Below, piece after piece: positions 8,410 to 17,119 of a stretch of 64,000 nucleotides of DNA (positions are counted from its first letter, which is position 1; each line of letters opens with the position of its first letter). Below the pieces are notes generated by a model that saw nothing but the letters and a program-made list of their open reading frames with translations, ran no database searches and had not been told where the DNA came from. The translations under genes were made by a program, and so were the position numbers. The stretch spans positions 3,507 through 67,506 of the forward strand of contig JAFZKR010000072.1 of assembly GCA_017551845.1 (NCBI GenBank), in the 5' to 3' direction. The stretch is from Bacteroidaceae bacterium. Lineage in GTDB: Bacteria > Bacteroidota > Bacteroidia > Bacteroidales > Bacteroidaceae.

Positions 8410-9587
8410 TCGGAATCTTTATCGTTTTGGTTATTGATTAAATCCAGTGTTTCGCGGAGCTGGGTACTGCTGGTTCCCTTAGTATAGGGAAAATAGATTA
8501 TCTTGACATGTTTATCGGCAAAATAGGCTTCGTAACGGTTAAACCGTTCGCTGCCTTTGTAATCGCTTCCGACAAAGAGATAATCATATTTGACTATACC
8601 TTTTTTGTATATGTCATCATCCTCAGGTTCACTGGATATTACTTTGTCCACATACTTTATGTTCTTTACAATCTCACAACGTTCTTCAAACGGGATAAAG
8701 GTATTTTTTCCTTTATGCGATGCATCCTTGTGTATGCCCACAACAAGATAGTCGCAATACTGTCTTGCATTTCTTAAGAGATTGAGATGGCCTATGTGGA
8801 AGAGGTCGAATGTTCCGCTCAGATAACCTGTCTTGAGCTGTGGAGTGATGTTCATACGGCCTGTCTCAAGTTTGTATTTCAGACTGTTGAGTCCGAAATC
8901 ATGAGGGTTGTCATGATATCTTCCGATTACGCCCTTGAAGGTCTTTTCAAAATCAGGGATAAAGAGAGTCTCCCTATTTTCCATCCTCTGGATTATCTCG
9001 TCTGCCAGATCCTTGGTTTGTGCAAGGTCAGTATGTGGTGCCCCGGTGAATCGGGTTCCCTTTATTGAGCCCGGGGCTACGGTAAGGATACGGCATGTGG
9101 ATCCCGATGCCTCAAGTTCTATGTTCAAGCTTTCCGTGAGACGGCATACTGCCGATTTGGATGCGCTATAGAGTGAAATAAGTGGCGATGATATGAGTCC
9201 TGCGATACTTCCCATGACCACACACCGGAAATCAGGTCTGGAGAGCATCATGGGATAAAAGTGCCGGATAATGCAGGTCAATGATACAGTGTTTACCTTG
9301 AAGACATTCTCTATCTCTTTCTGCTCGAAGGTCTCGAATGGTGCGATACGTCCGAAACCGGCGGTTATCACGAGGATATTGATATCATCGAAACCTTCTA
9401 TCCCGAATGGGCTTTCATAGAGCAGGTTACATTTGGCAAAAGTTATGTTTTCGGGCAGAGGTGCATCGGGGTTCGTCTTGTCAACGATAAGAACCGAGCG
9501 GCATGACGATGCCAGATTAAGACTTATGGCAAGTCCTATTCCGCTGCTCCCTCCTATAACCAGGGCTCTGTCACTGTTGTTTGTCAT
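8406..9587 (-). CDS. Bifunctional short-chain dehydrogenase / TagD-like cytidylyltransferase
   Basis: A 393-residue fusion. Residues 1-235 form a short-chain dehydrogenase: GGSSGIG (12-18) for the dinucleotide, the catalytic Ser in GSIAG (127) and YSASK (Tyr140, Lys144). Residues 250-385 form a glycerol-3-phosphate cytidylyltransferase-type domain with GTFDLFHIGH (258-267), whose HxGH binds CTP, and the EER segment (301-303). The likely job is to reduce a sugar or ketose phosphate to an alditol phosphate and activate it with CTP. That is the logic of Bcs1 (CDP-ribitol synthesis), but with a TagD-type rather than an IspD-type cytidylyltransferase. It overlaps the glycerophosphotransferase gene by 4 bp and licD by 17 bp. 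The substrate is inferred. Confidence 0.88.
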   Translation of the reverse strand: MTNNSDRALVIGGSSGIGLAISLNLASSCRSVLIVDKTNPDAPLPENITFAKCNLLYESPFGIEGFDDINILVITAGFGRIAPFETFEQKEIENVFKVNTVSLTCIIRHFYPMMLSRPDFRCVVMGSIAGLISSPLISLYSASKSAVCRLTESLNIELEASGSTCRILTVAPGSIKGTRFTGAPHTDLAQTKDLADEIIQRMENRETLFIPDFEKTFKGVIGRYHDNPHDFGLNSLKYKLETGRMNITPQLKTGYLSGTFDLFHIGHLNLLRNARQYCDYLVVGIHKDASHKGKNTFIPFEERCEIVKNIKYVDKVISSEPEDDDIYKKGIVKYDYLFVGSDYKGSERFNRYEAYFADKHVKIIYFPYTKGTSSTQLRETLDLINNQNDKDSE

Positions 9588-10377
9588 ATATTTCTGTAAT
9601 GTTGTGGTTCTCTATATTTTGTGGCAGGGAATTCCAGTCTCCGTAGATTCTTGCAAGATAGTGGGCTGTCCTGCATGGTGCCGGAAAGAGGTGTCCCTCA
9701 AATTCAATCTCCTGTAAAGGGAATATATCGTCCTTTTTTCTTTCGGAATAGAATCCAGTTCCGAAATCATGTATGAATGTCTGCGGATGGAAAACCCTTC
9801 CCCAGAAACGGGCGGCCGAAGCCATCAGGCTCGCAAAAGGATAGAGGCATACTCCTGCCAGATACTTCAATGTACCGTCTTCAACAATCCTGTACCTGCG
9901 GCGGAAACAACGGCCGTAGAAACCTGTTATCATCCTGGACAGCCTGGCGTTGCCGTTGGTTTCAATGAAAACATCCATCCAAATATTCTCTTTCCTGATA
10001 ACAGTATTTCCGGATTTACCGGGAGCAGGCACTTCTCTGGATACAGTTATCTGACGGTTGAAGATTTTCAGCCAGCAGCGAAGATCGGTCTCGCAAGTGA
10101 AAGGAGACGGCAATTCTTCACGCATTGCTTTTACGAGTCTATTGCGGTCTTTGCGTAGTATGCACACATCAAGGTCGTCATCCCAAGGTATGAATCCGCC
10201 GTGGCGGGCAGCACCTATCAGTGTGCCTGAATCAAGCCAATACGGAATCTCGTTGTTGCGGCATATACGGTCAAACTCAATCAGTATGTCAAGCAGATTG
10301 AGCTGTATGGTCCTTAGACGCGAGCCGTCGGGATTGTAAAGGGATCGTAACTCCTGTTGCATGGCTTTTTCGATCAT
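9571..10377 (-). CDS. LicD-family phosphotransferase
   Basis: A 268-residue LicD-family protein. The family hallmark, DSGTLIGAARHGG followed by WDDDLDV (65-71), lies at residues 49-71; the Asp cluster is the metal-binding centre of a nucleotidyltransferase-like fold. LicD proteins transfer phosphocholine, and relatives transfer other phospho-alcohols, from a CDP-alcohol onto sugars of surface glycans. The same operon encodes a LicC-like cytidylyltransferase domain (12881-14695) but no choline kinase, so the group transferred need not be choline. It overlaps the flippase gene by 4 bp. Confidence 0.9.
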   Translation of the reverse strand: MIEKAMQQELRSLYNPDGSRLRTIQLNLLDILIEFDRICRNNEIPYWLDSGTLIGAARHGGFIPWDDDLDVCILRKDRNRLVKAMREELPSPFTCETDLRCWLKIFNRQITVSREVPAPGKSGNTVIRKENIWMDVFIETNGNARLSRMITGFYGRCFRRRYRIVEDGTLKYLAGVCLYPFASLMASAARFWGRVFHPQTFIHDFGTGFYSERKKDDIFPLQEIEFEGHLFPAPCRTAHYLARIYGDWNSLPQNIENHNITEIYDKQQ

Positions 10378-11939
10378 AGGCTCTGTTTGTTTCGTCCAAG
10401 AAAGTTCTTAATCATATCCAGCGCGTGTTTCCGTTCGGACGGTGTCACACCTACCGTATATACTGCTATTGCAGTTATCATCATGCTGGCAGCCATAACC
10501 GCAACAGGCATCACCCAATAAGCGCAGTCAGTCATATGTTTTCCGGCAATCTTGACGGTGATGGAAACGGCTGTACTGATGGCGGCTACAGTAATGACGG
10601 GAAGAAGAACTTCCCTGGCAAAAATATTCAGTCTGAGTCCGACTTGTTTGCGTACGAACCATAAGCGAAGGAACTGGGTGATAAATGAGATCACTATGGA
10701 GACCATGAAGACGGAGGCGGGCGGCCATCCTAAATACCTTACTCCTATGTAAGCGACAGGCAGGATAAGCAGAAGTGTGCCGCCTATTGTCAACTGGTAG
10801 TTCCGTATTTTTCCTGTGGCCTGTATGGATGCGGCGAACGGGCTGGTGAAACTGTTCACAAGACCTTCAATGACCATAAGACGTGTAAAAATACAGGCAT
10901 GCTCGGGAACGTTCCTTCCACGCAACCAGATGGGCAGGATGAAATCGGTTTCGAGCAGAATGGGCAGTGCAAGAAGGAACAGCAGGTAGAAGGAGAAACG
11001 TGCACTCTGACAGATGAGTTTGCGCATGTCATCCATCTCACCGGATGCGTATGACTTGTATAGCTGAGGCCGTACAGCGGTGAAGAAGTTGCTGTTGAGT
11101 TGTGTTATTGTGCTGAAAACCTTGTTGGAAACACCTCTTGCGGCACTGACCAGAGTACCGAATGATACGTTTAACAGAATGTTCAATCCCTGGCTTTTGA
11201 AAACATCAGCGCTTGAGCCAATCAGGTTCCATCCTGCATAAGAGAATATTTCACGGAATTTTTTACGGTCAAAGATAAATCTGAACCGGCACTCTTTGTA
11301 GAATAGTCTGCAATAGAGCCAGTAAAAAGCCGATGTCATAAACTGAATGCCAGACATCATGGCGGCGTAGAGTATCAGTCTGTGATTCTTGTCATCGGCC
11401 GTGTGTGAAAGAAGCAGTGCTATTCCGAGTATTGCGAAAGCCTCAAATAGACTCAGATAGGCGAATACTTTCATTTTCTCTTTGGCAATTACCATACCTT
11501 GATACGGTACCCTTAAAATCTGTAATGCAAAAGAGAGTATGCTGAACTGGAACACCCATTTGGCCGCATCAAGATGACCTGACACATTCATTTTGTGCAC
11601 GAGGAACCAATTTCCAGCAGTTTCAGCAATCAGGACAATCAGAAGTGTCAGAATAAAGAATACTGTCAGGCTGATGTTGAATACTTTTCTCAGTTCATCC
11701 GGATTGCCCTTTGCCATTTCATAGGAATAGTAGCGCTGGCTGGCCGATGACATCGTGGTGCTGATGAATGAGACCATCAGTACTATGCCGCCCACAGCAT
11801 CGTAAATTCCGAAATGATCCTGACCCAGGGCATCAATTATGACTCGTGAGGTGTAAAGCCCCACCAGCATCACAACAACCATCCTCAGGTAAAGCAGCAA
11901 GGTGTTGGTTGCTATCCTCTTTTGATTGACTTCAGGCAT
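10374..11939 (-). CDS. Polysaccharide flippase (Wzx/MOP superfamily)
   Basis: A 521-residue, very hydrophobic protein with about 12-14 membrane helices. The N-terminal pattern (NTLLLYLRMVVVMLVGLYTSR, then IYDAVGGIVLMVSF) is typical of oligosaccharide flippases that move undecaprenyl-pyrophosphate-linked repeat units across the inner membrane. There is no Wzy-like polymerase in the operon, so polymerisation could occur in the cytosol or be encoded elsewhere. It follows the ornithine cyclodeaminase homologue by 3 bp and overlaps licD by 4 bp. Confidence 0.9.
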   Translation of the reverse strand: MPEVNQKRIATNTLLLYLRMVVVMLVGLYTSRVIIDALGQDHFGIYDAVGGIVLMVSFISTTMSSASQRYYSYEMAKGNPDELRKVFNISLTVFFILTLLIVLIAETAGNWFLVHKMNVSGHLDAAKWVFQFSILSFALQILRVPYQGMVIAKEKMKVFAYLSLFEAFAILGIALLLSHTADDKNHRLILYAAMMSGIQFMTSAFYWLYCRLFYKECRFRFIFDRKKFREIFSYAGWNLIGSSADVFKSQGLNILLNVSFGTLVSAARGVSNKVFSTITQLNSNFFTAVRPQLYKSYASGEMDDMRKLICQSARFSFYLLFLLALPILLETDFILPIWLRGRNVPEHACIFTRLMVIEGLVNSFTSPFAASIQATGKIRNYQLTIGGTLLLILPVAYIGVRYLGWPPASVFMVSIVISFITQFLRLWFVRKQVGLRLNIFAREVLLPVITVAAISTAVSITVKIAGKHMTDCAYWVMPVAVMAASMMITAIAVYTVGVTPSERKHALDMIKNFLGRNKQSL

Positions 11940-11942
11940 TTT

Positions 11943-12884
11943 TCAAATCCAGAATTTCTCTTTTATTTTAGGGAAAAGAATATCAGTCGCTTTTGGTTCA
12001 AGAATGTCGTATATTCTGCTAGCAAAAACCAAATCATGAAGCGCAATACCTATATTGTAGCTCAGGATGCGCTCTTTATCGTTTTCTCTTCCGGGATTAT
12101 CTCCCAGAAGAACTTTGCTGAATTCATCAAATTTCTTGAATCTGTCAAAATATTTGAACTCGTGAACGTGTGCGGTGTCATCAGCAAAAACCTTATCAAA
12201 GAACAGGTCACAGTTTTGAAATCCGCGAGTATGTATAGGAACCACCAGACAGCCCTCCTTATAGCATTCATCCGGTGCTATTAATTCTGTAGCAGCTGTA
12301 ACGCTTGAAACTACAACATCGGCTTTTGACACCAGATCATTATGGCTGGAAACAGTTTCAAAATGGATATTCCGGTATTGTTCAAATCTTTTCATGAATA
12401 GTTCTTCCTGTCCTTTGTATTCCATCAGGACTACTGTAAAAGGAGTCTTTATTAACTCCAGAAGGCACAGAAGGGTAGCACGTGCAGTGTTTCCCAATCC
12501 GATAAAGGAGTAAACGCCTGCAAAGGATGGCTTAAGGTATTTGATGGCTAAGCTGGCAACAGCCCCTGTCCTCATTGACGTAATCCAGTTGGCGTCCATC
12601 AGGGCCAGAAGATTACCGTTTTTCCCGTCATAGAGAAGCAGTTCGCTGTTTAAAGAGGGGGTCTCTGATGGGTATCTGCTGACTTCTTTCACCGCGAATC
12701 TGTTGATGGGTTCGGATATAAAACACGGCATAGTGTTGTAGAATACTTCACCGAAAGGCTTAAGGCTGTTCTTATGAGGCAGGATACTATCATATTTCAG
12801 CTTAAAGCTTTCAGTAACCCAATCAATACAATCCTTGGGTGAGATGCCAAGATCTATTATCTGTTGCTGAGAAATCAGTTTCAT
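11943..12884 (-). CDS. Ornithine cyclodeaminase / mu-crystallin family protein
   Basis: A 313-residue NAD(P)-dependent enzyme of the ornithine cyclodeaminase/mu-crystallin family. Seen are the substrate-binding stretch AVKEVSR (64-70), LMDANWITSMRTGA (95-108), the most conserved part of the family, and the Rossmann turn GLGNTA (129-134). The family includes ornithine cyclodeaminase, alanine dehydrogenase, ketimine reductases and SbnB-type enzymes of diaminopropionate synthesis. Its place between a cytidylyltransferase-aminotransferase and a flippase suggests it makes or modifies an amino acid or imine used in the glycan. The region looks more AT-rich than the housekeeping genes upstream, a possible sign of transfer (not calculated). 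Confidence 0.85.
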   Translation of the reverse strand: MKLISQQQIIDLGISPKDCIDWVTESFKLKYDSILPHKNSLKPFGEVFYNTMPCFISEPINRFAVKEVSRYPSETPSLNSELLLYDGKNGNLLALMDANWITSMRTGAVASLAIKYLKPSFAGVYSFIGLGNTARATLLCLLELIKTPFTVVLMEYKGQEELFMKRFEQYRNIHFETVSSHNDLVSKADVVVSSVTAATELIAPDECYKEGCLVVPIHTRGFQNCDLFFDKVFADDTAHVHEFKYFDRFKKFDEFSKVLLGDNPGRENDKERILSYNIGIALHDLVFASRIYDILEPKATDILFPKIKEKFWI

Positions 12885-14695
12885 AGAGATTGAAGAGTTG
12901 AGAAAAGATAATGGTTGTCGTTCCTGTCACGGACGGCAATCCTTATGTAGTTGCGGCCGCTGAATGCGTTTTTGCTGCCGCAGTCTTTAATCAGAATGTT
13001 GTATTTCTGAAGCAACAGTTCAGTCAGTCTCTTGGATGTGAACCTGCCCGTAACCTCGCAGAGGAAATAGTTGGCCTGCGAAGGGATGACCCTTAGGAAC
13101 GATATTGTCTTAAGCTCGTTGAGGAAGAGTTCCCTCTCTGCAATGAACTTGTCGCAGGCTTCCACATAATCTTTTTCATACTTGTTGAAAATCTGCATGT
13201 AAAACTCAGCGAATGAGTTGATGTTCCAGATGGCCACTTCCTTGCGCATTTTCTCCATCATGGCCGTGTTGCCCGATGCTGCTATTCCGAGTCTCAGTCC
13301 GGGAACGCCGTATGATTTGCTTATGGACTTGATGAGTGTCAGATGCGGATTTGCCGTAAGAATGTCATTGTGAAGCAGGGATGCGTCAGAGTGGTTCTCC
13401 GTGAAATCCACAAAACTCTCATCCACAATGAACTTTATGGAGTTCTTTTTTGTCCACTCAATCAGATCAAGCAGGTCTGAATATGGAATGTAGTTGCCTG
13501 AAGGATTGTCAGGATTGATAAGTAACAGAGTGTCGATGTCTTTGTTTCCGAAATAATCTTTCAGGTCCTGTGCTGTGTACCTGAAATCAGGATTATTAGG
13601 AATATAATAGACAGCATTACCGGCGGCAGACCTGTTAGGATACTCCTCGAATGTAGGCAGAATGAATCCCTTTTTTCCTTTGCAATGGTTTTCAATGAGA
13701 CATTTGATAAGTTCGGCTGCTCCGTTGCCTGCGCATATAAAGTCTTGTCGGATTCCGAAATATTTTCCTGCCAGCAAGGAGTTTACAGCCATACCTGAAG
13801 GATACTCTGTGAGGAGCGTGTCGAAGTTGGCTCTCAGCTCATCCTTCATTCTTGCAGTGGGGAAGTATGGGTTTACCAGATAACAGAAATCCTTAAGATG
13901 AGGGAATCTCCAATAGCCTCCGTAGCGTCTGTGGTACTTTTCAAGGAGCTGAACATCATCGGAAAAAATTGTCCCGGCAATATCCTTGTCTTGTATGTCA
14001 TCTATTTCATACCATTTTTCATCAGAAATGGGCAGGGCCCTGAGTGCCGATTTGTCAAGTGCGGTAATGACACGGAGTACCTGCTCGTAGTATTCGTTGT
14101 TTCCCATGGCCTTGCTGTAGGCTTCAAGGAAGGGCACGTATTGGTTGCATGAGAAATCCCTGCTGAACTTGTACATATTGCAGGTCTTGTAATAGAAGGG
14201 CACTTCACTGTAGCGGAAGGCTTTCTTGGGAACGAAACTGACAATGTTGTTTTCAGAATCGATGCGTACCATAGTGCCGTCCATCCATGTCTCGTACTTG
14301 GCCACAAGGGCAAGGTTAGGATATGGATTTGAGGTGAGCAGCCGGAGCATGCGGTCCTCGAAGATCAGGTCACTCTCAAGAAGCAGGGTGTCGTCCTCCT
14401 GCAACTGTTTTTTTGCCAATGCAAGAGAGTAGATATTGTTGGTCTTGTCATAGATGGGATTCAGCACATATTCAATTTTCAGTCTGCTATCATACCTTGT
14501 GCCAATATGTTGTTTAAGGTTTTCAGCCTGATATCCCACCACAATTACCACTCTGCTGAGTTTGAGTAAGGCCAATTGGTCAAGCATACGGTCTATCAGT
14601 TTCTGACCGTTGACTTCAATCATGCACTTGGTGTTTTCTTTAGTCAGTTCACCAAGCCTTTTGCCCATTCCTGCCGCTAATATTATTGCCTGCAT
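12881..14695 (-). CDS. Fused LicC-like nucleotidyltransferase and CobD/HisC-like PLP enzyme
   Basis: A 604-residue two-domain protein. Residues 1-245 are a sugar-1-phosphate/phosphocholine nucleotidyltransferase: LAAGMGKRL (6-14), Lys23 in TKCMIEVNG, metal Asp in LESDL (106-110), and EIDD (230-233). Residues 260-604 are a fold-type I PLP enzyme like histidinol-phosphate aminotransferase or threonine-phosphate decarboxylase: GNGAAE (323-328), NPDNPSG (394-400), VDESF (424-428), the Schiff-base Lys460 in SISKSYG, and GLRLG (466-470). A plausible role is making an amino-alcohol phosphate (for example from phosphoserine or phosphothreonine) and activating it with CTP for LicD, but the amino-acid specificity is not shown. 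PntC-type fusions of phosphonate pathways have a comparable layout with a different aminotransferase class. It is the first gene of the glycan block. Confidence 0.87.
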   Translation of the reverse strand: MQAIILAAGMGKRLGELTKENTKCMIEVNGQKLIDRMLDQLALLKLSRVVIVVGYQAENLKQHIGTRYDSRLKIEYVLNPIYDKTNNIYSLALAKKQLQEDDTLLLESDLIFEDRMLRLLTSNPYPNLALVAKYETWMDGTMVRIDSENNIVSFVPKKAFRYSEVPFYYKTCNMYKFSRDFSCNQYVPFLEAYSKAMGNNEYYEQVLRVITALDKSALRALPISDEKWYEIDDIQDKDIAGTIFSDDVQLLEKYHRRYGGYWRFPHLKDFCYLVNPYFPTARMKDELRANFDTLLTEYPSGMAVNSLLAGKYFGIRQDFICAGNGAAELIKCLIENHCKGKKGFILPTFEEYPNRSAAGNAVYYIPNNPDFRYTAQDLKDYFGNKDIDTLLLINPDNPSGNYIPYSDLLDLIEWTKKNSIKFIVDESFVDFTENHSDASLLHNDILTANPHLTLIKSISKSYGVPGLRLGIAASGNTAMMEKMRKEVAIWNINSFAEFYMQIFNKYEKDYVEACDKFIAERELFLNELKTISFLRVIPSQANYFLCEVTGRFTSKRLTELLLQKYNILIKDCGSKNAFSGRNYIRIAVRDRNDNHYLFSTLQSL

Positions 14696-14715
14696 AGTTT
14701 TAGGTTTTAACTCAT

Positions 14716-14847
14716 TTATAAAGATTCATCCTCAGGCTCTTCAGGGACAAACGGTTTGTTCCTGACAGATTTTCCCTTGTTTTTCTCCCAGGCGGCCTTG
14801 CGCTTGAGATAGTCCTCATAATGTTTTTCCAGATAGTTGTCGGCCAT
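14716..14847 (-). CDS. Small charged protein, 43 residues
   Basis: A short minus-strand gene from ATG 14847 to TAA 14716, 2 bp after the folK stop and 20 bp before the glycan block. The product begins MADNYLEKHYEDYLKRKAAW and ends with a proline/acidic tail (PEEPEDESL). The first half is a predicted amphipathic helix rich in Lys/Glu/Tyr, followed by a basic linker. I recall similar short proteins after folK in other Bacteroidales, so I regard it as real, but its function is unknown. It has no signal peptide or membrane segment. Confidence 0.7.
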   Translation of the reverse strand: MADNYLEKHYEDYLKRKAAWEKNKGKSVRNKPFVPEEPEDESL

Positions 14848-14849
14848 AG

Positions 14850-15314
14850 TCAATCAAGTTTATCCAGCAGTTCTCTTATAGTCTTGTGCAGAACCGGATG
14901 CTCCAGTCCGGGTGCAATCTGAGCCAACGGTTCAAGTACAAACCTGCGTTTGTGCATAAGTTTGTGGGGTAGAGTCAGTTCAGGTGAGTCAGTTATCAGG
15001 TCATCATACATCAAAAGGTCAATGTCAATGATTCTGTCCGTGTACTTTCCATTTGAACTCTTCTCTTTACGTCCCATACTTCTTTCAATTGACCGGGTAA
15101 CTGAAAGAACTTGCAGCGGAGTGAGCATGGTCTCAACTTTCACGGCCATATTCAGGAACCGGTTGTCACTTTTATATCCCCAAGGCTCAGTCTCAATCAT
15201 TGTAGATATAGCCTGGACTGTACCTGTCTTTTGGCCTATCAGGGACAGGGCAGTATCCAGATTGGACTGTCTGTCACCCATATTGGTTCCTAATGAAAGG
15301 TACAGCGTAGGCAT
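14850..15314 (-). CDS. folK: 2-amino-4-hydroxy-6-hydroxymethyldihydropteridine pyrophosphokinase
   Basis: A 154-residue HPPK that moves pyrophosphate from ATP to hydroxymethyl-dihydropterin in folate synthesis. The family start (LYLSLGTNMGDRQSNL), ETEPWGY and the signature DRIIDIDLLMYDD near residues 93-105 are present. Length and domain are those of a stand-alone HPPK; FolP and FolB are not fused or nearby. It starts 4 bp after queA and is followed after 2 bp by the 43-residue gene, so it belongs to the ftsX-uppP-truB-queA run. Confidence 0.95.
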   Translation of the reverse strand: MPTLYLSLGTNMGDRQSNLDTALSLIGQKTGTVQAISTMIETEPWGYKSDNRFLNMAVKVETMLTPLQVLSVTRSIERSMGRKEKSSNGKYTDRIIDIDLLMYDDLITDSPELTLPHKLMHKRRFVLEPLAQIAPGLEHPVLHKTIRELLDKLD

Positions 15315-15318
15315 GGGC

Positions 15319-16371
15319 TCAGTCTATAATGAGCATTGCATCACCGTAGCAGCCGAACCGGTATCCTTCCTTAACGGCCAGATGGTAGGCTCCCATGATA
15401 AGGTCGTATCCGCCGTATGCGCAAGTAAGCATGAGCTGGATTGATTCAGGCAGCTGGAAGTTGCTTATCATGCTGTCTGCAACACTGAAGGTGTAAGGAG
15501 GGAAGATGAATTTGTTGGTCCAGCCCTCAAACGGCTTGATGAGATGGTCCGTACCCACAACCGTCTCAAGTGCGCGGTTTACGGTGTTGCCTACTGCGCA
15601 GATTTTGTGGCCCGACAGCTTGGCTTTGTTGACAATCTCAGTGCATTCTTCGGTCACAAACATCTGCTCTGACTCCATCTTGTGCTTGGTGAGATCCTCC
15701 ACGTCAATGTCACGGAAGTTGCCCAGTCCGCAGTGCATGGTTATGAACGCACGTTCCACCCCTTTGATCTCCATACGTTTCATGAGCTCACGACTGAAAT
15801 GTAATCCCGCAGTGGGAGCTGTCACGGCACCTTCATTAGCGGCGAAGATTGTCTGGAAGCGGGACTCGTCAATCGGATCCACCTTGCGTTTCAGATAGGT
15901 TGGGATGGGCGCCTCTCCAAGTGCGTAGAGGGCCTTTTTGAACTCATCGTGAGGGCCGTCATAGAGGAAACGCAGTACGCGTCCGCGTGAAGTGGTGTTG
16001 TCGATGACTTCGGCTACCATTGAGTTGTCCTCGCCGAAATAGAGCTTGTTTCCGATGCGGATCTTGCGGGCCGGGTCCACCTGGACATCCCAGAGAAGAT
16101 TCTCTTCCCGTAGCTCCCGGAGAAGGAACACCTCGATGCTTGCACCGGTTTTCTCCTTGTTGCCGAAAAGGCGTGCAGGAAAGACCTGAGTGTCGTTGAA
16201 GACGAACACGTCGTTTTCATCGTAATACTTTAGAATTTCCTTGAAGATGATGTGTTCTATCTCACCGGTCTTCTTGTGGACGACCATCAGTCTGGATTCA
16301 TCACGGTTCTCTGTGGGAAACTGTGCTATCCTGTCTTCGGGGAGTTTGAATTTGAATTGTGAAAGTTTCAT
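15319..16371 (-). CDS. queA: S-adenosylmethionine:tRNA ribosyltransferase-isomerase
   Basis: A 350-residue enzyme that builds epoxyqueuosine on tRNA by transferring the ribosyl part of SAM to preQ1 at the wobble base. It opens with [18 protein letters not shown] and has the conserved [23 protein letters not shown] and TMHCGLGNF segments. Length is typical. It lies 37 bp downstream of truB; a second tRNA-modification gene, miaB, is at 20110. No separate promoter was seen in the short gap. Confidence 0.96.
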   Translation of the reverse strand: MKLSQFKFKLPEDRIAQFPTENRDESRLMVVHKKTGEIEHIIFKEILKYYDENDVFVFNDTQVFPARLFGNKEKTGASIEVFLLRELREENLLWDVQVDPARKIRIGNKLYFGEDNSMVAEVIDNTTSRGRVLRFLYDGPHDEFKKALYALGEAPIPTYLKRKVDPIDESRFQTIFAANEGAVTAPTAGLHFSRELMKRMEIKGVERAFITMHCGLGNFRDIDVEDLTKHKMESEQMFVTEECTEIVNKAKLSGHKICAVGNTVNRALETVVGTDHLIKPFEGWTNKFIFPPYTFSVADSMISNFQLPESIQLMLTCAYGGYDLIMGAYHLAVKEGYRFGCYGDAMLIID

Positions 16372-16408
16372 TCCCTATTAGTTTATGTATTGATTCTGTT
16401 TAAGTTGT

Positions 16409-17110
16409 TTATATGTTCAGCCCGGTTGTGAGTCCGGGCAGGATCTCTTCAAAGTGTTCAGGGTCAAGACAATCCTCCACTCTTACGTTTCCGGTACGGG
16501 TGCGCCTGAGCGCAGTAAGGTGAGCTCCGCTCTCCAAAGCCTCTCCTAAATCACGGGCCAGGGCTCTGATATAGGTTCCCTTGCTGCATACCACCCGGAT
16601 TCTGATGTCCGGAATATTGCATTCCATGAGCTCTATCTCGTCAATGACAAGGGTTTTCGGTTTAAGTTCCACTTCCTTGCCTTTACGAGCCATGAGGTAA
16701 GCCCTTTTTCCTTCAATCTTGCAAGCTGAGAATGTAGGGGGTATCTGTTCAATGGTTCCTTTAAAACGTTTAAGACACTCTTCCACAGCTTCGCGTGTTA
16801 TGTGGGTTGTGGGATAGGTGGCATCAATGGGTTTCTCCAGGTCGAACGAAGGGGTTGTGGCTCCGAAGCGGATGTCCGCAATATACTCCTTGGTGCCGGA
16901 TTGCAGTTCTTCAATCCGCTTGGTGGCCCGTCCGGTACATACTATGAGTACTCCGGTGGCCAACGGGTCCAATGTGCCGGCATGTCCCACTTTGAGCTTT
17001 TTAACGCCTAGGTGTCGGCATATAAGCCATCGGACCTTGCCTACTACATCGAACGATGTCCAGTGGTACGGTTTGTCAAACCCCAGAATTACTCCTTCCT
17101 GAAAATCCAT
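16409..17110 (-). CDS. truB: tRNA pseudouridine-55 synthase
   Basis: A 233-residue pseudouridine synthase acting on U55 of tRNA. The catalytic motif GHAGTLDPLATGVL is at residues 42-55 with Asp48 as the nucleophile; KPYHWTSFDVVGKVR and SKGTYIRALARDLG are further family segments. It is shorter than E. coli TruB because it lacks the C-terminal PUA domain, which is usual in Bacteroidetes. It lies 9 bp after uppP. Confidence 0.96.
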   Translation of the reverse strand: MDFQEGVILGFDKPYHWTSFDVVGKVRWLICRHLGVKKLKVGHAGTLDPLATGVLIVCTGRATKRIEELQSGTKEYIADIRFGATTPSFDLEKPIDATYPTTHITREAVEECLKRFKGTIEQIPPTFSACKIEGKRAYLMARKGKEVELKPKTLVIDEIELMECNIPDIRIRVVCSKGTYIRALARDLGEALESGAHLTALRRTRTGNVRVEDCLDPEHFEEILPGLTTGLNI

Positions 17111-17119
17111 GTGTCCGAA

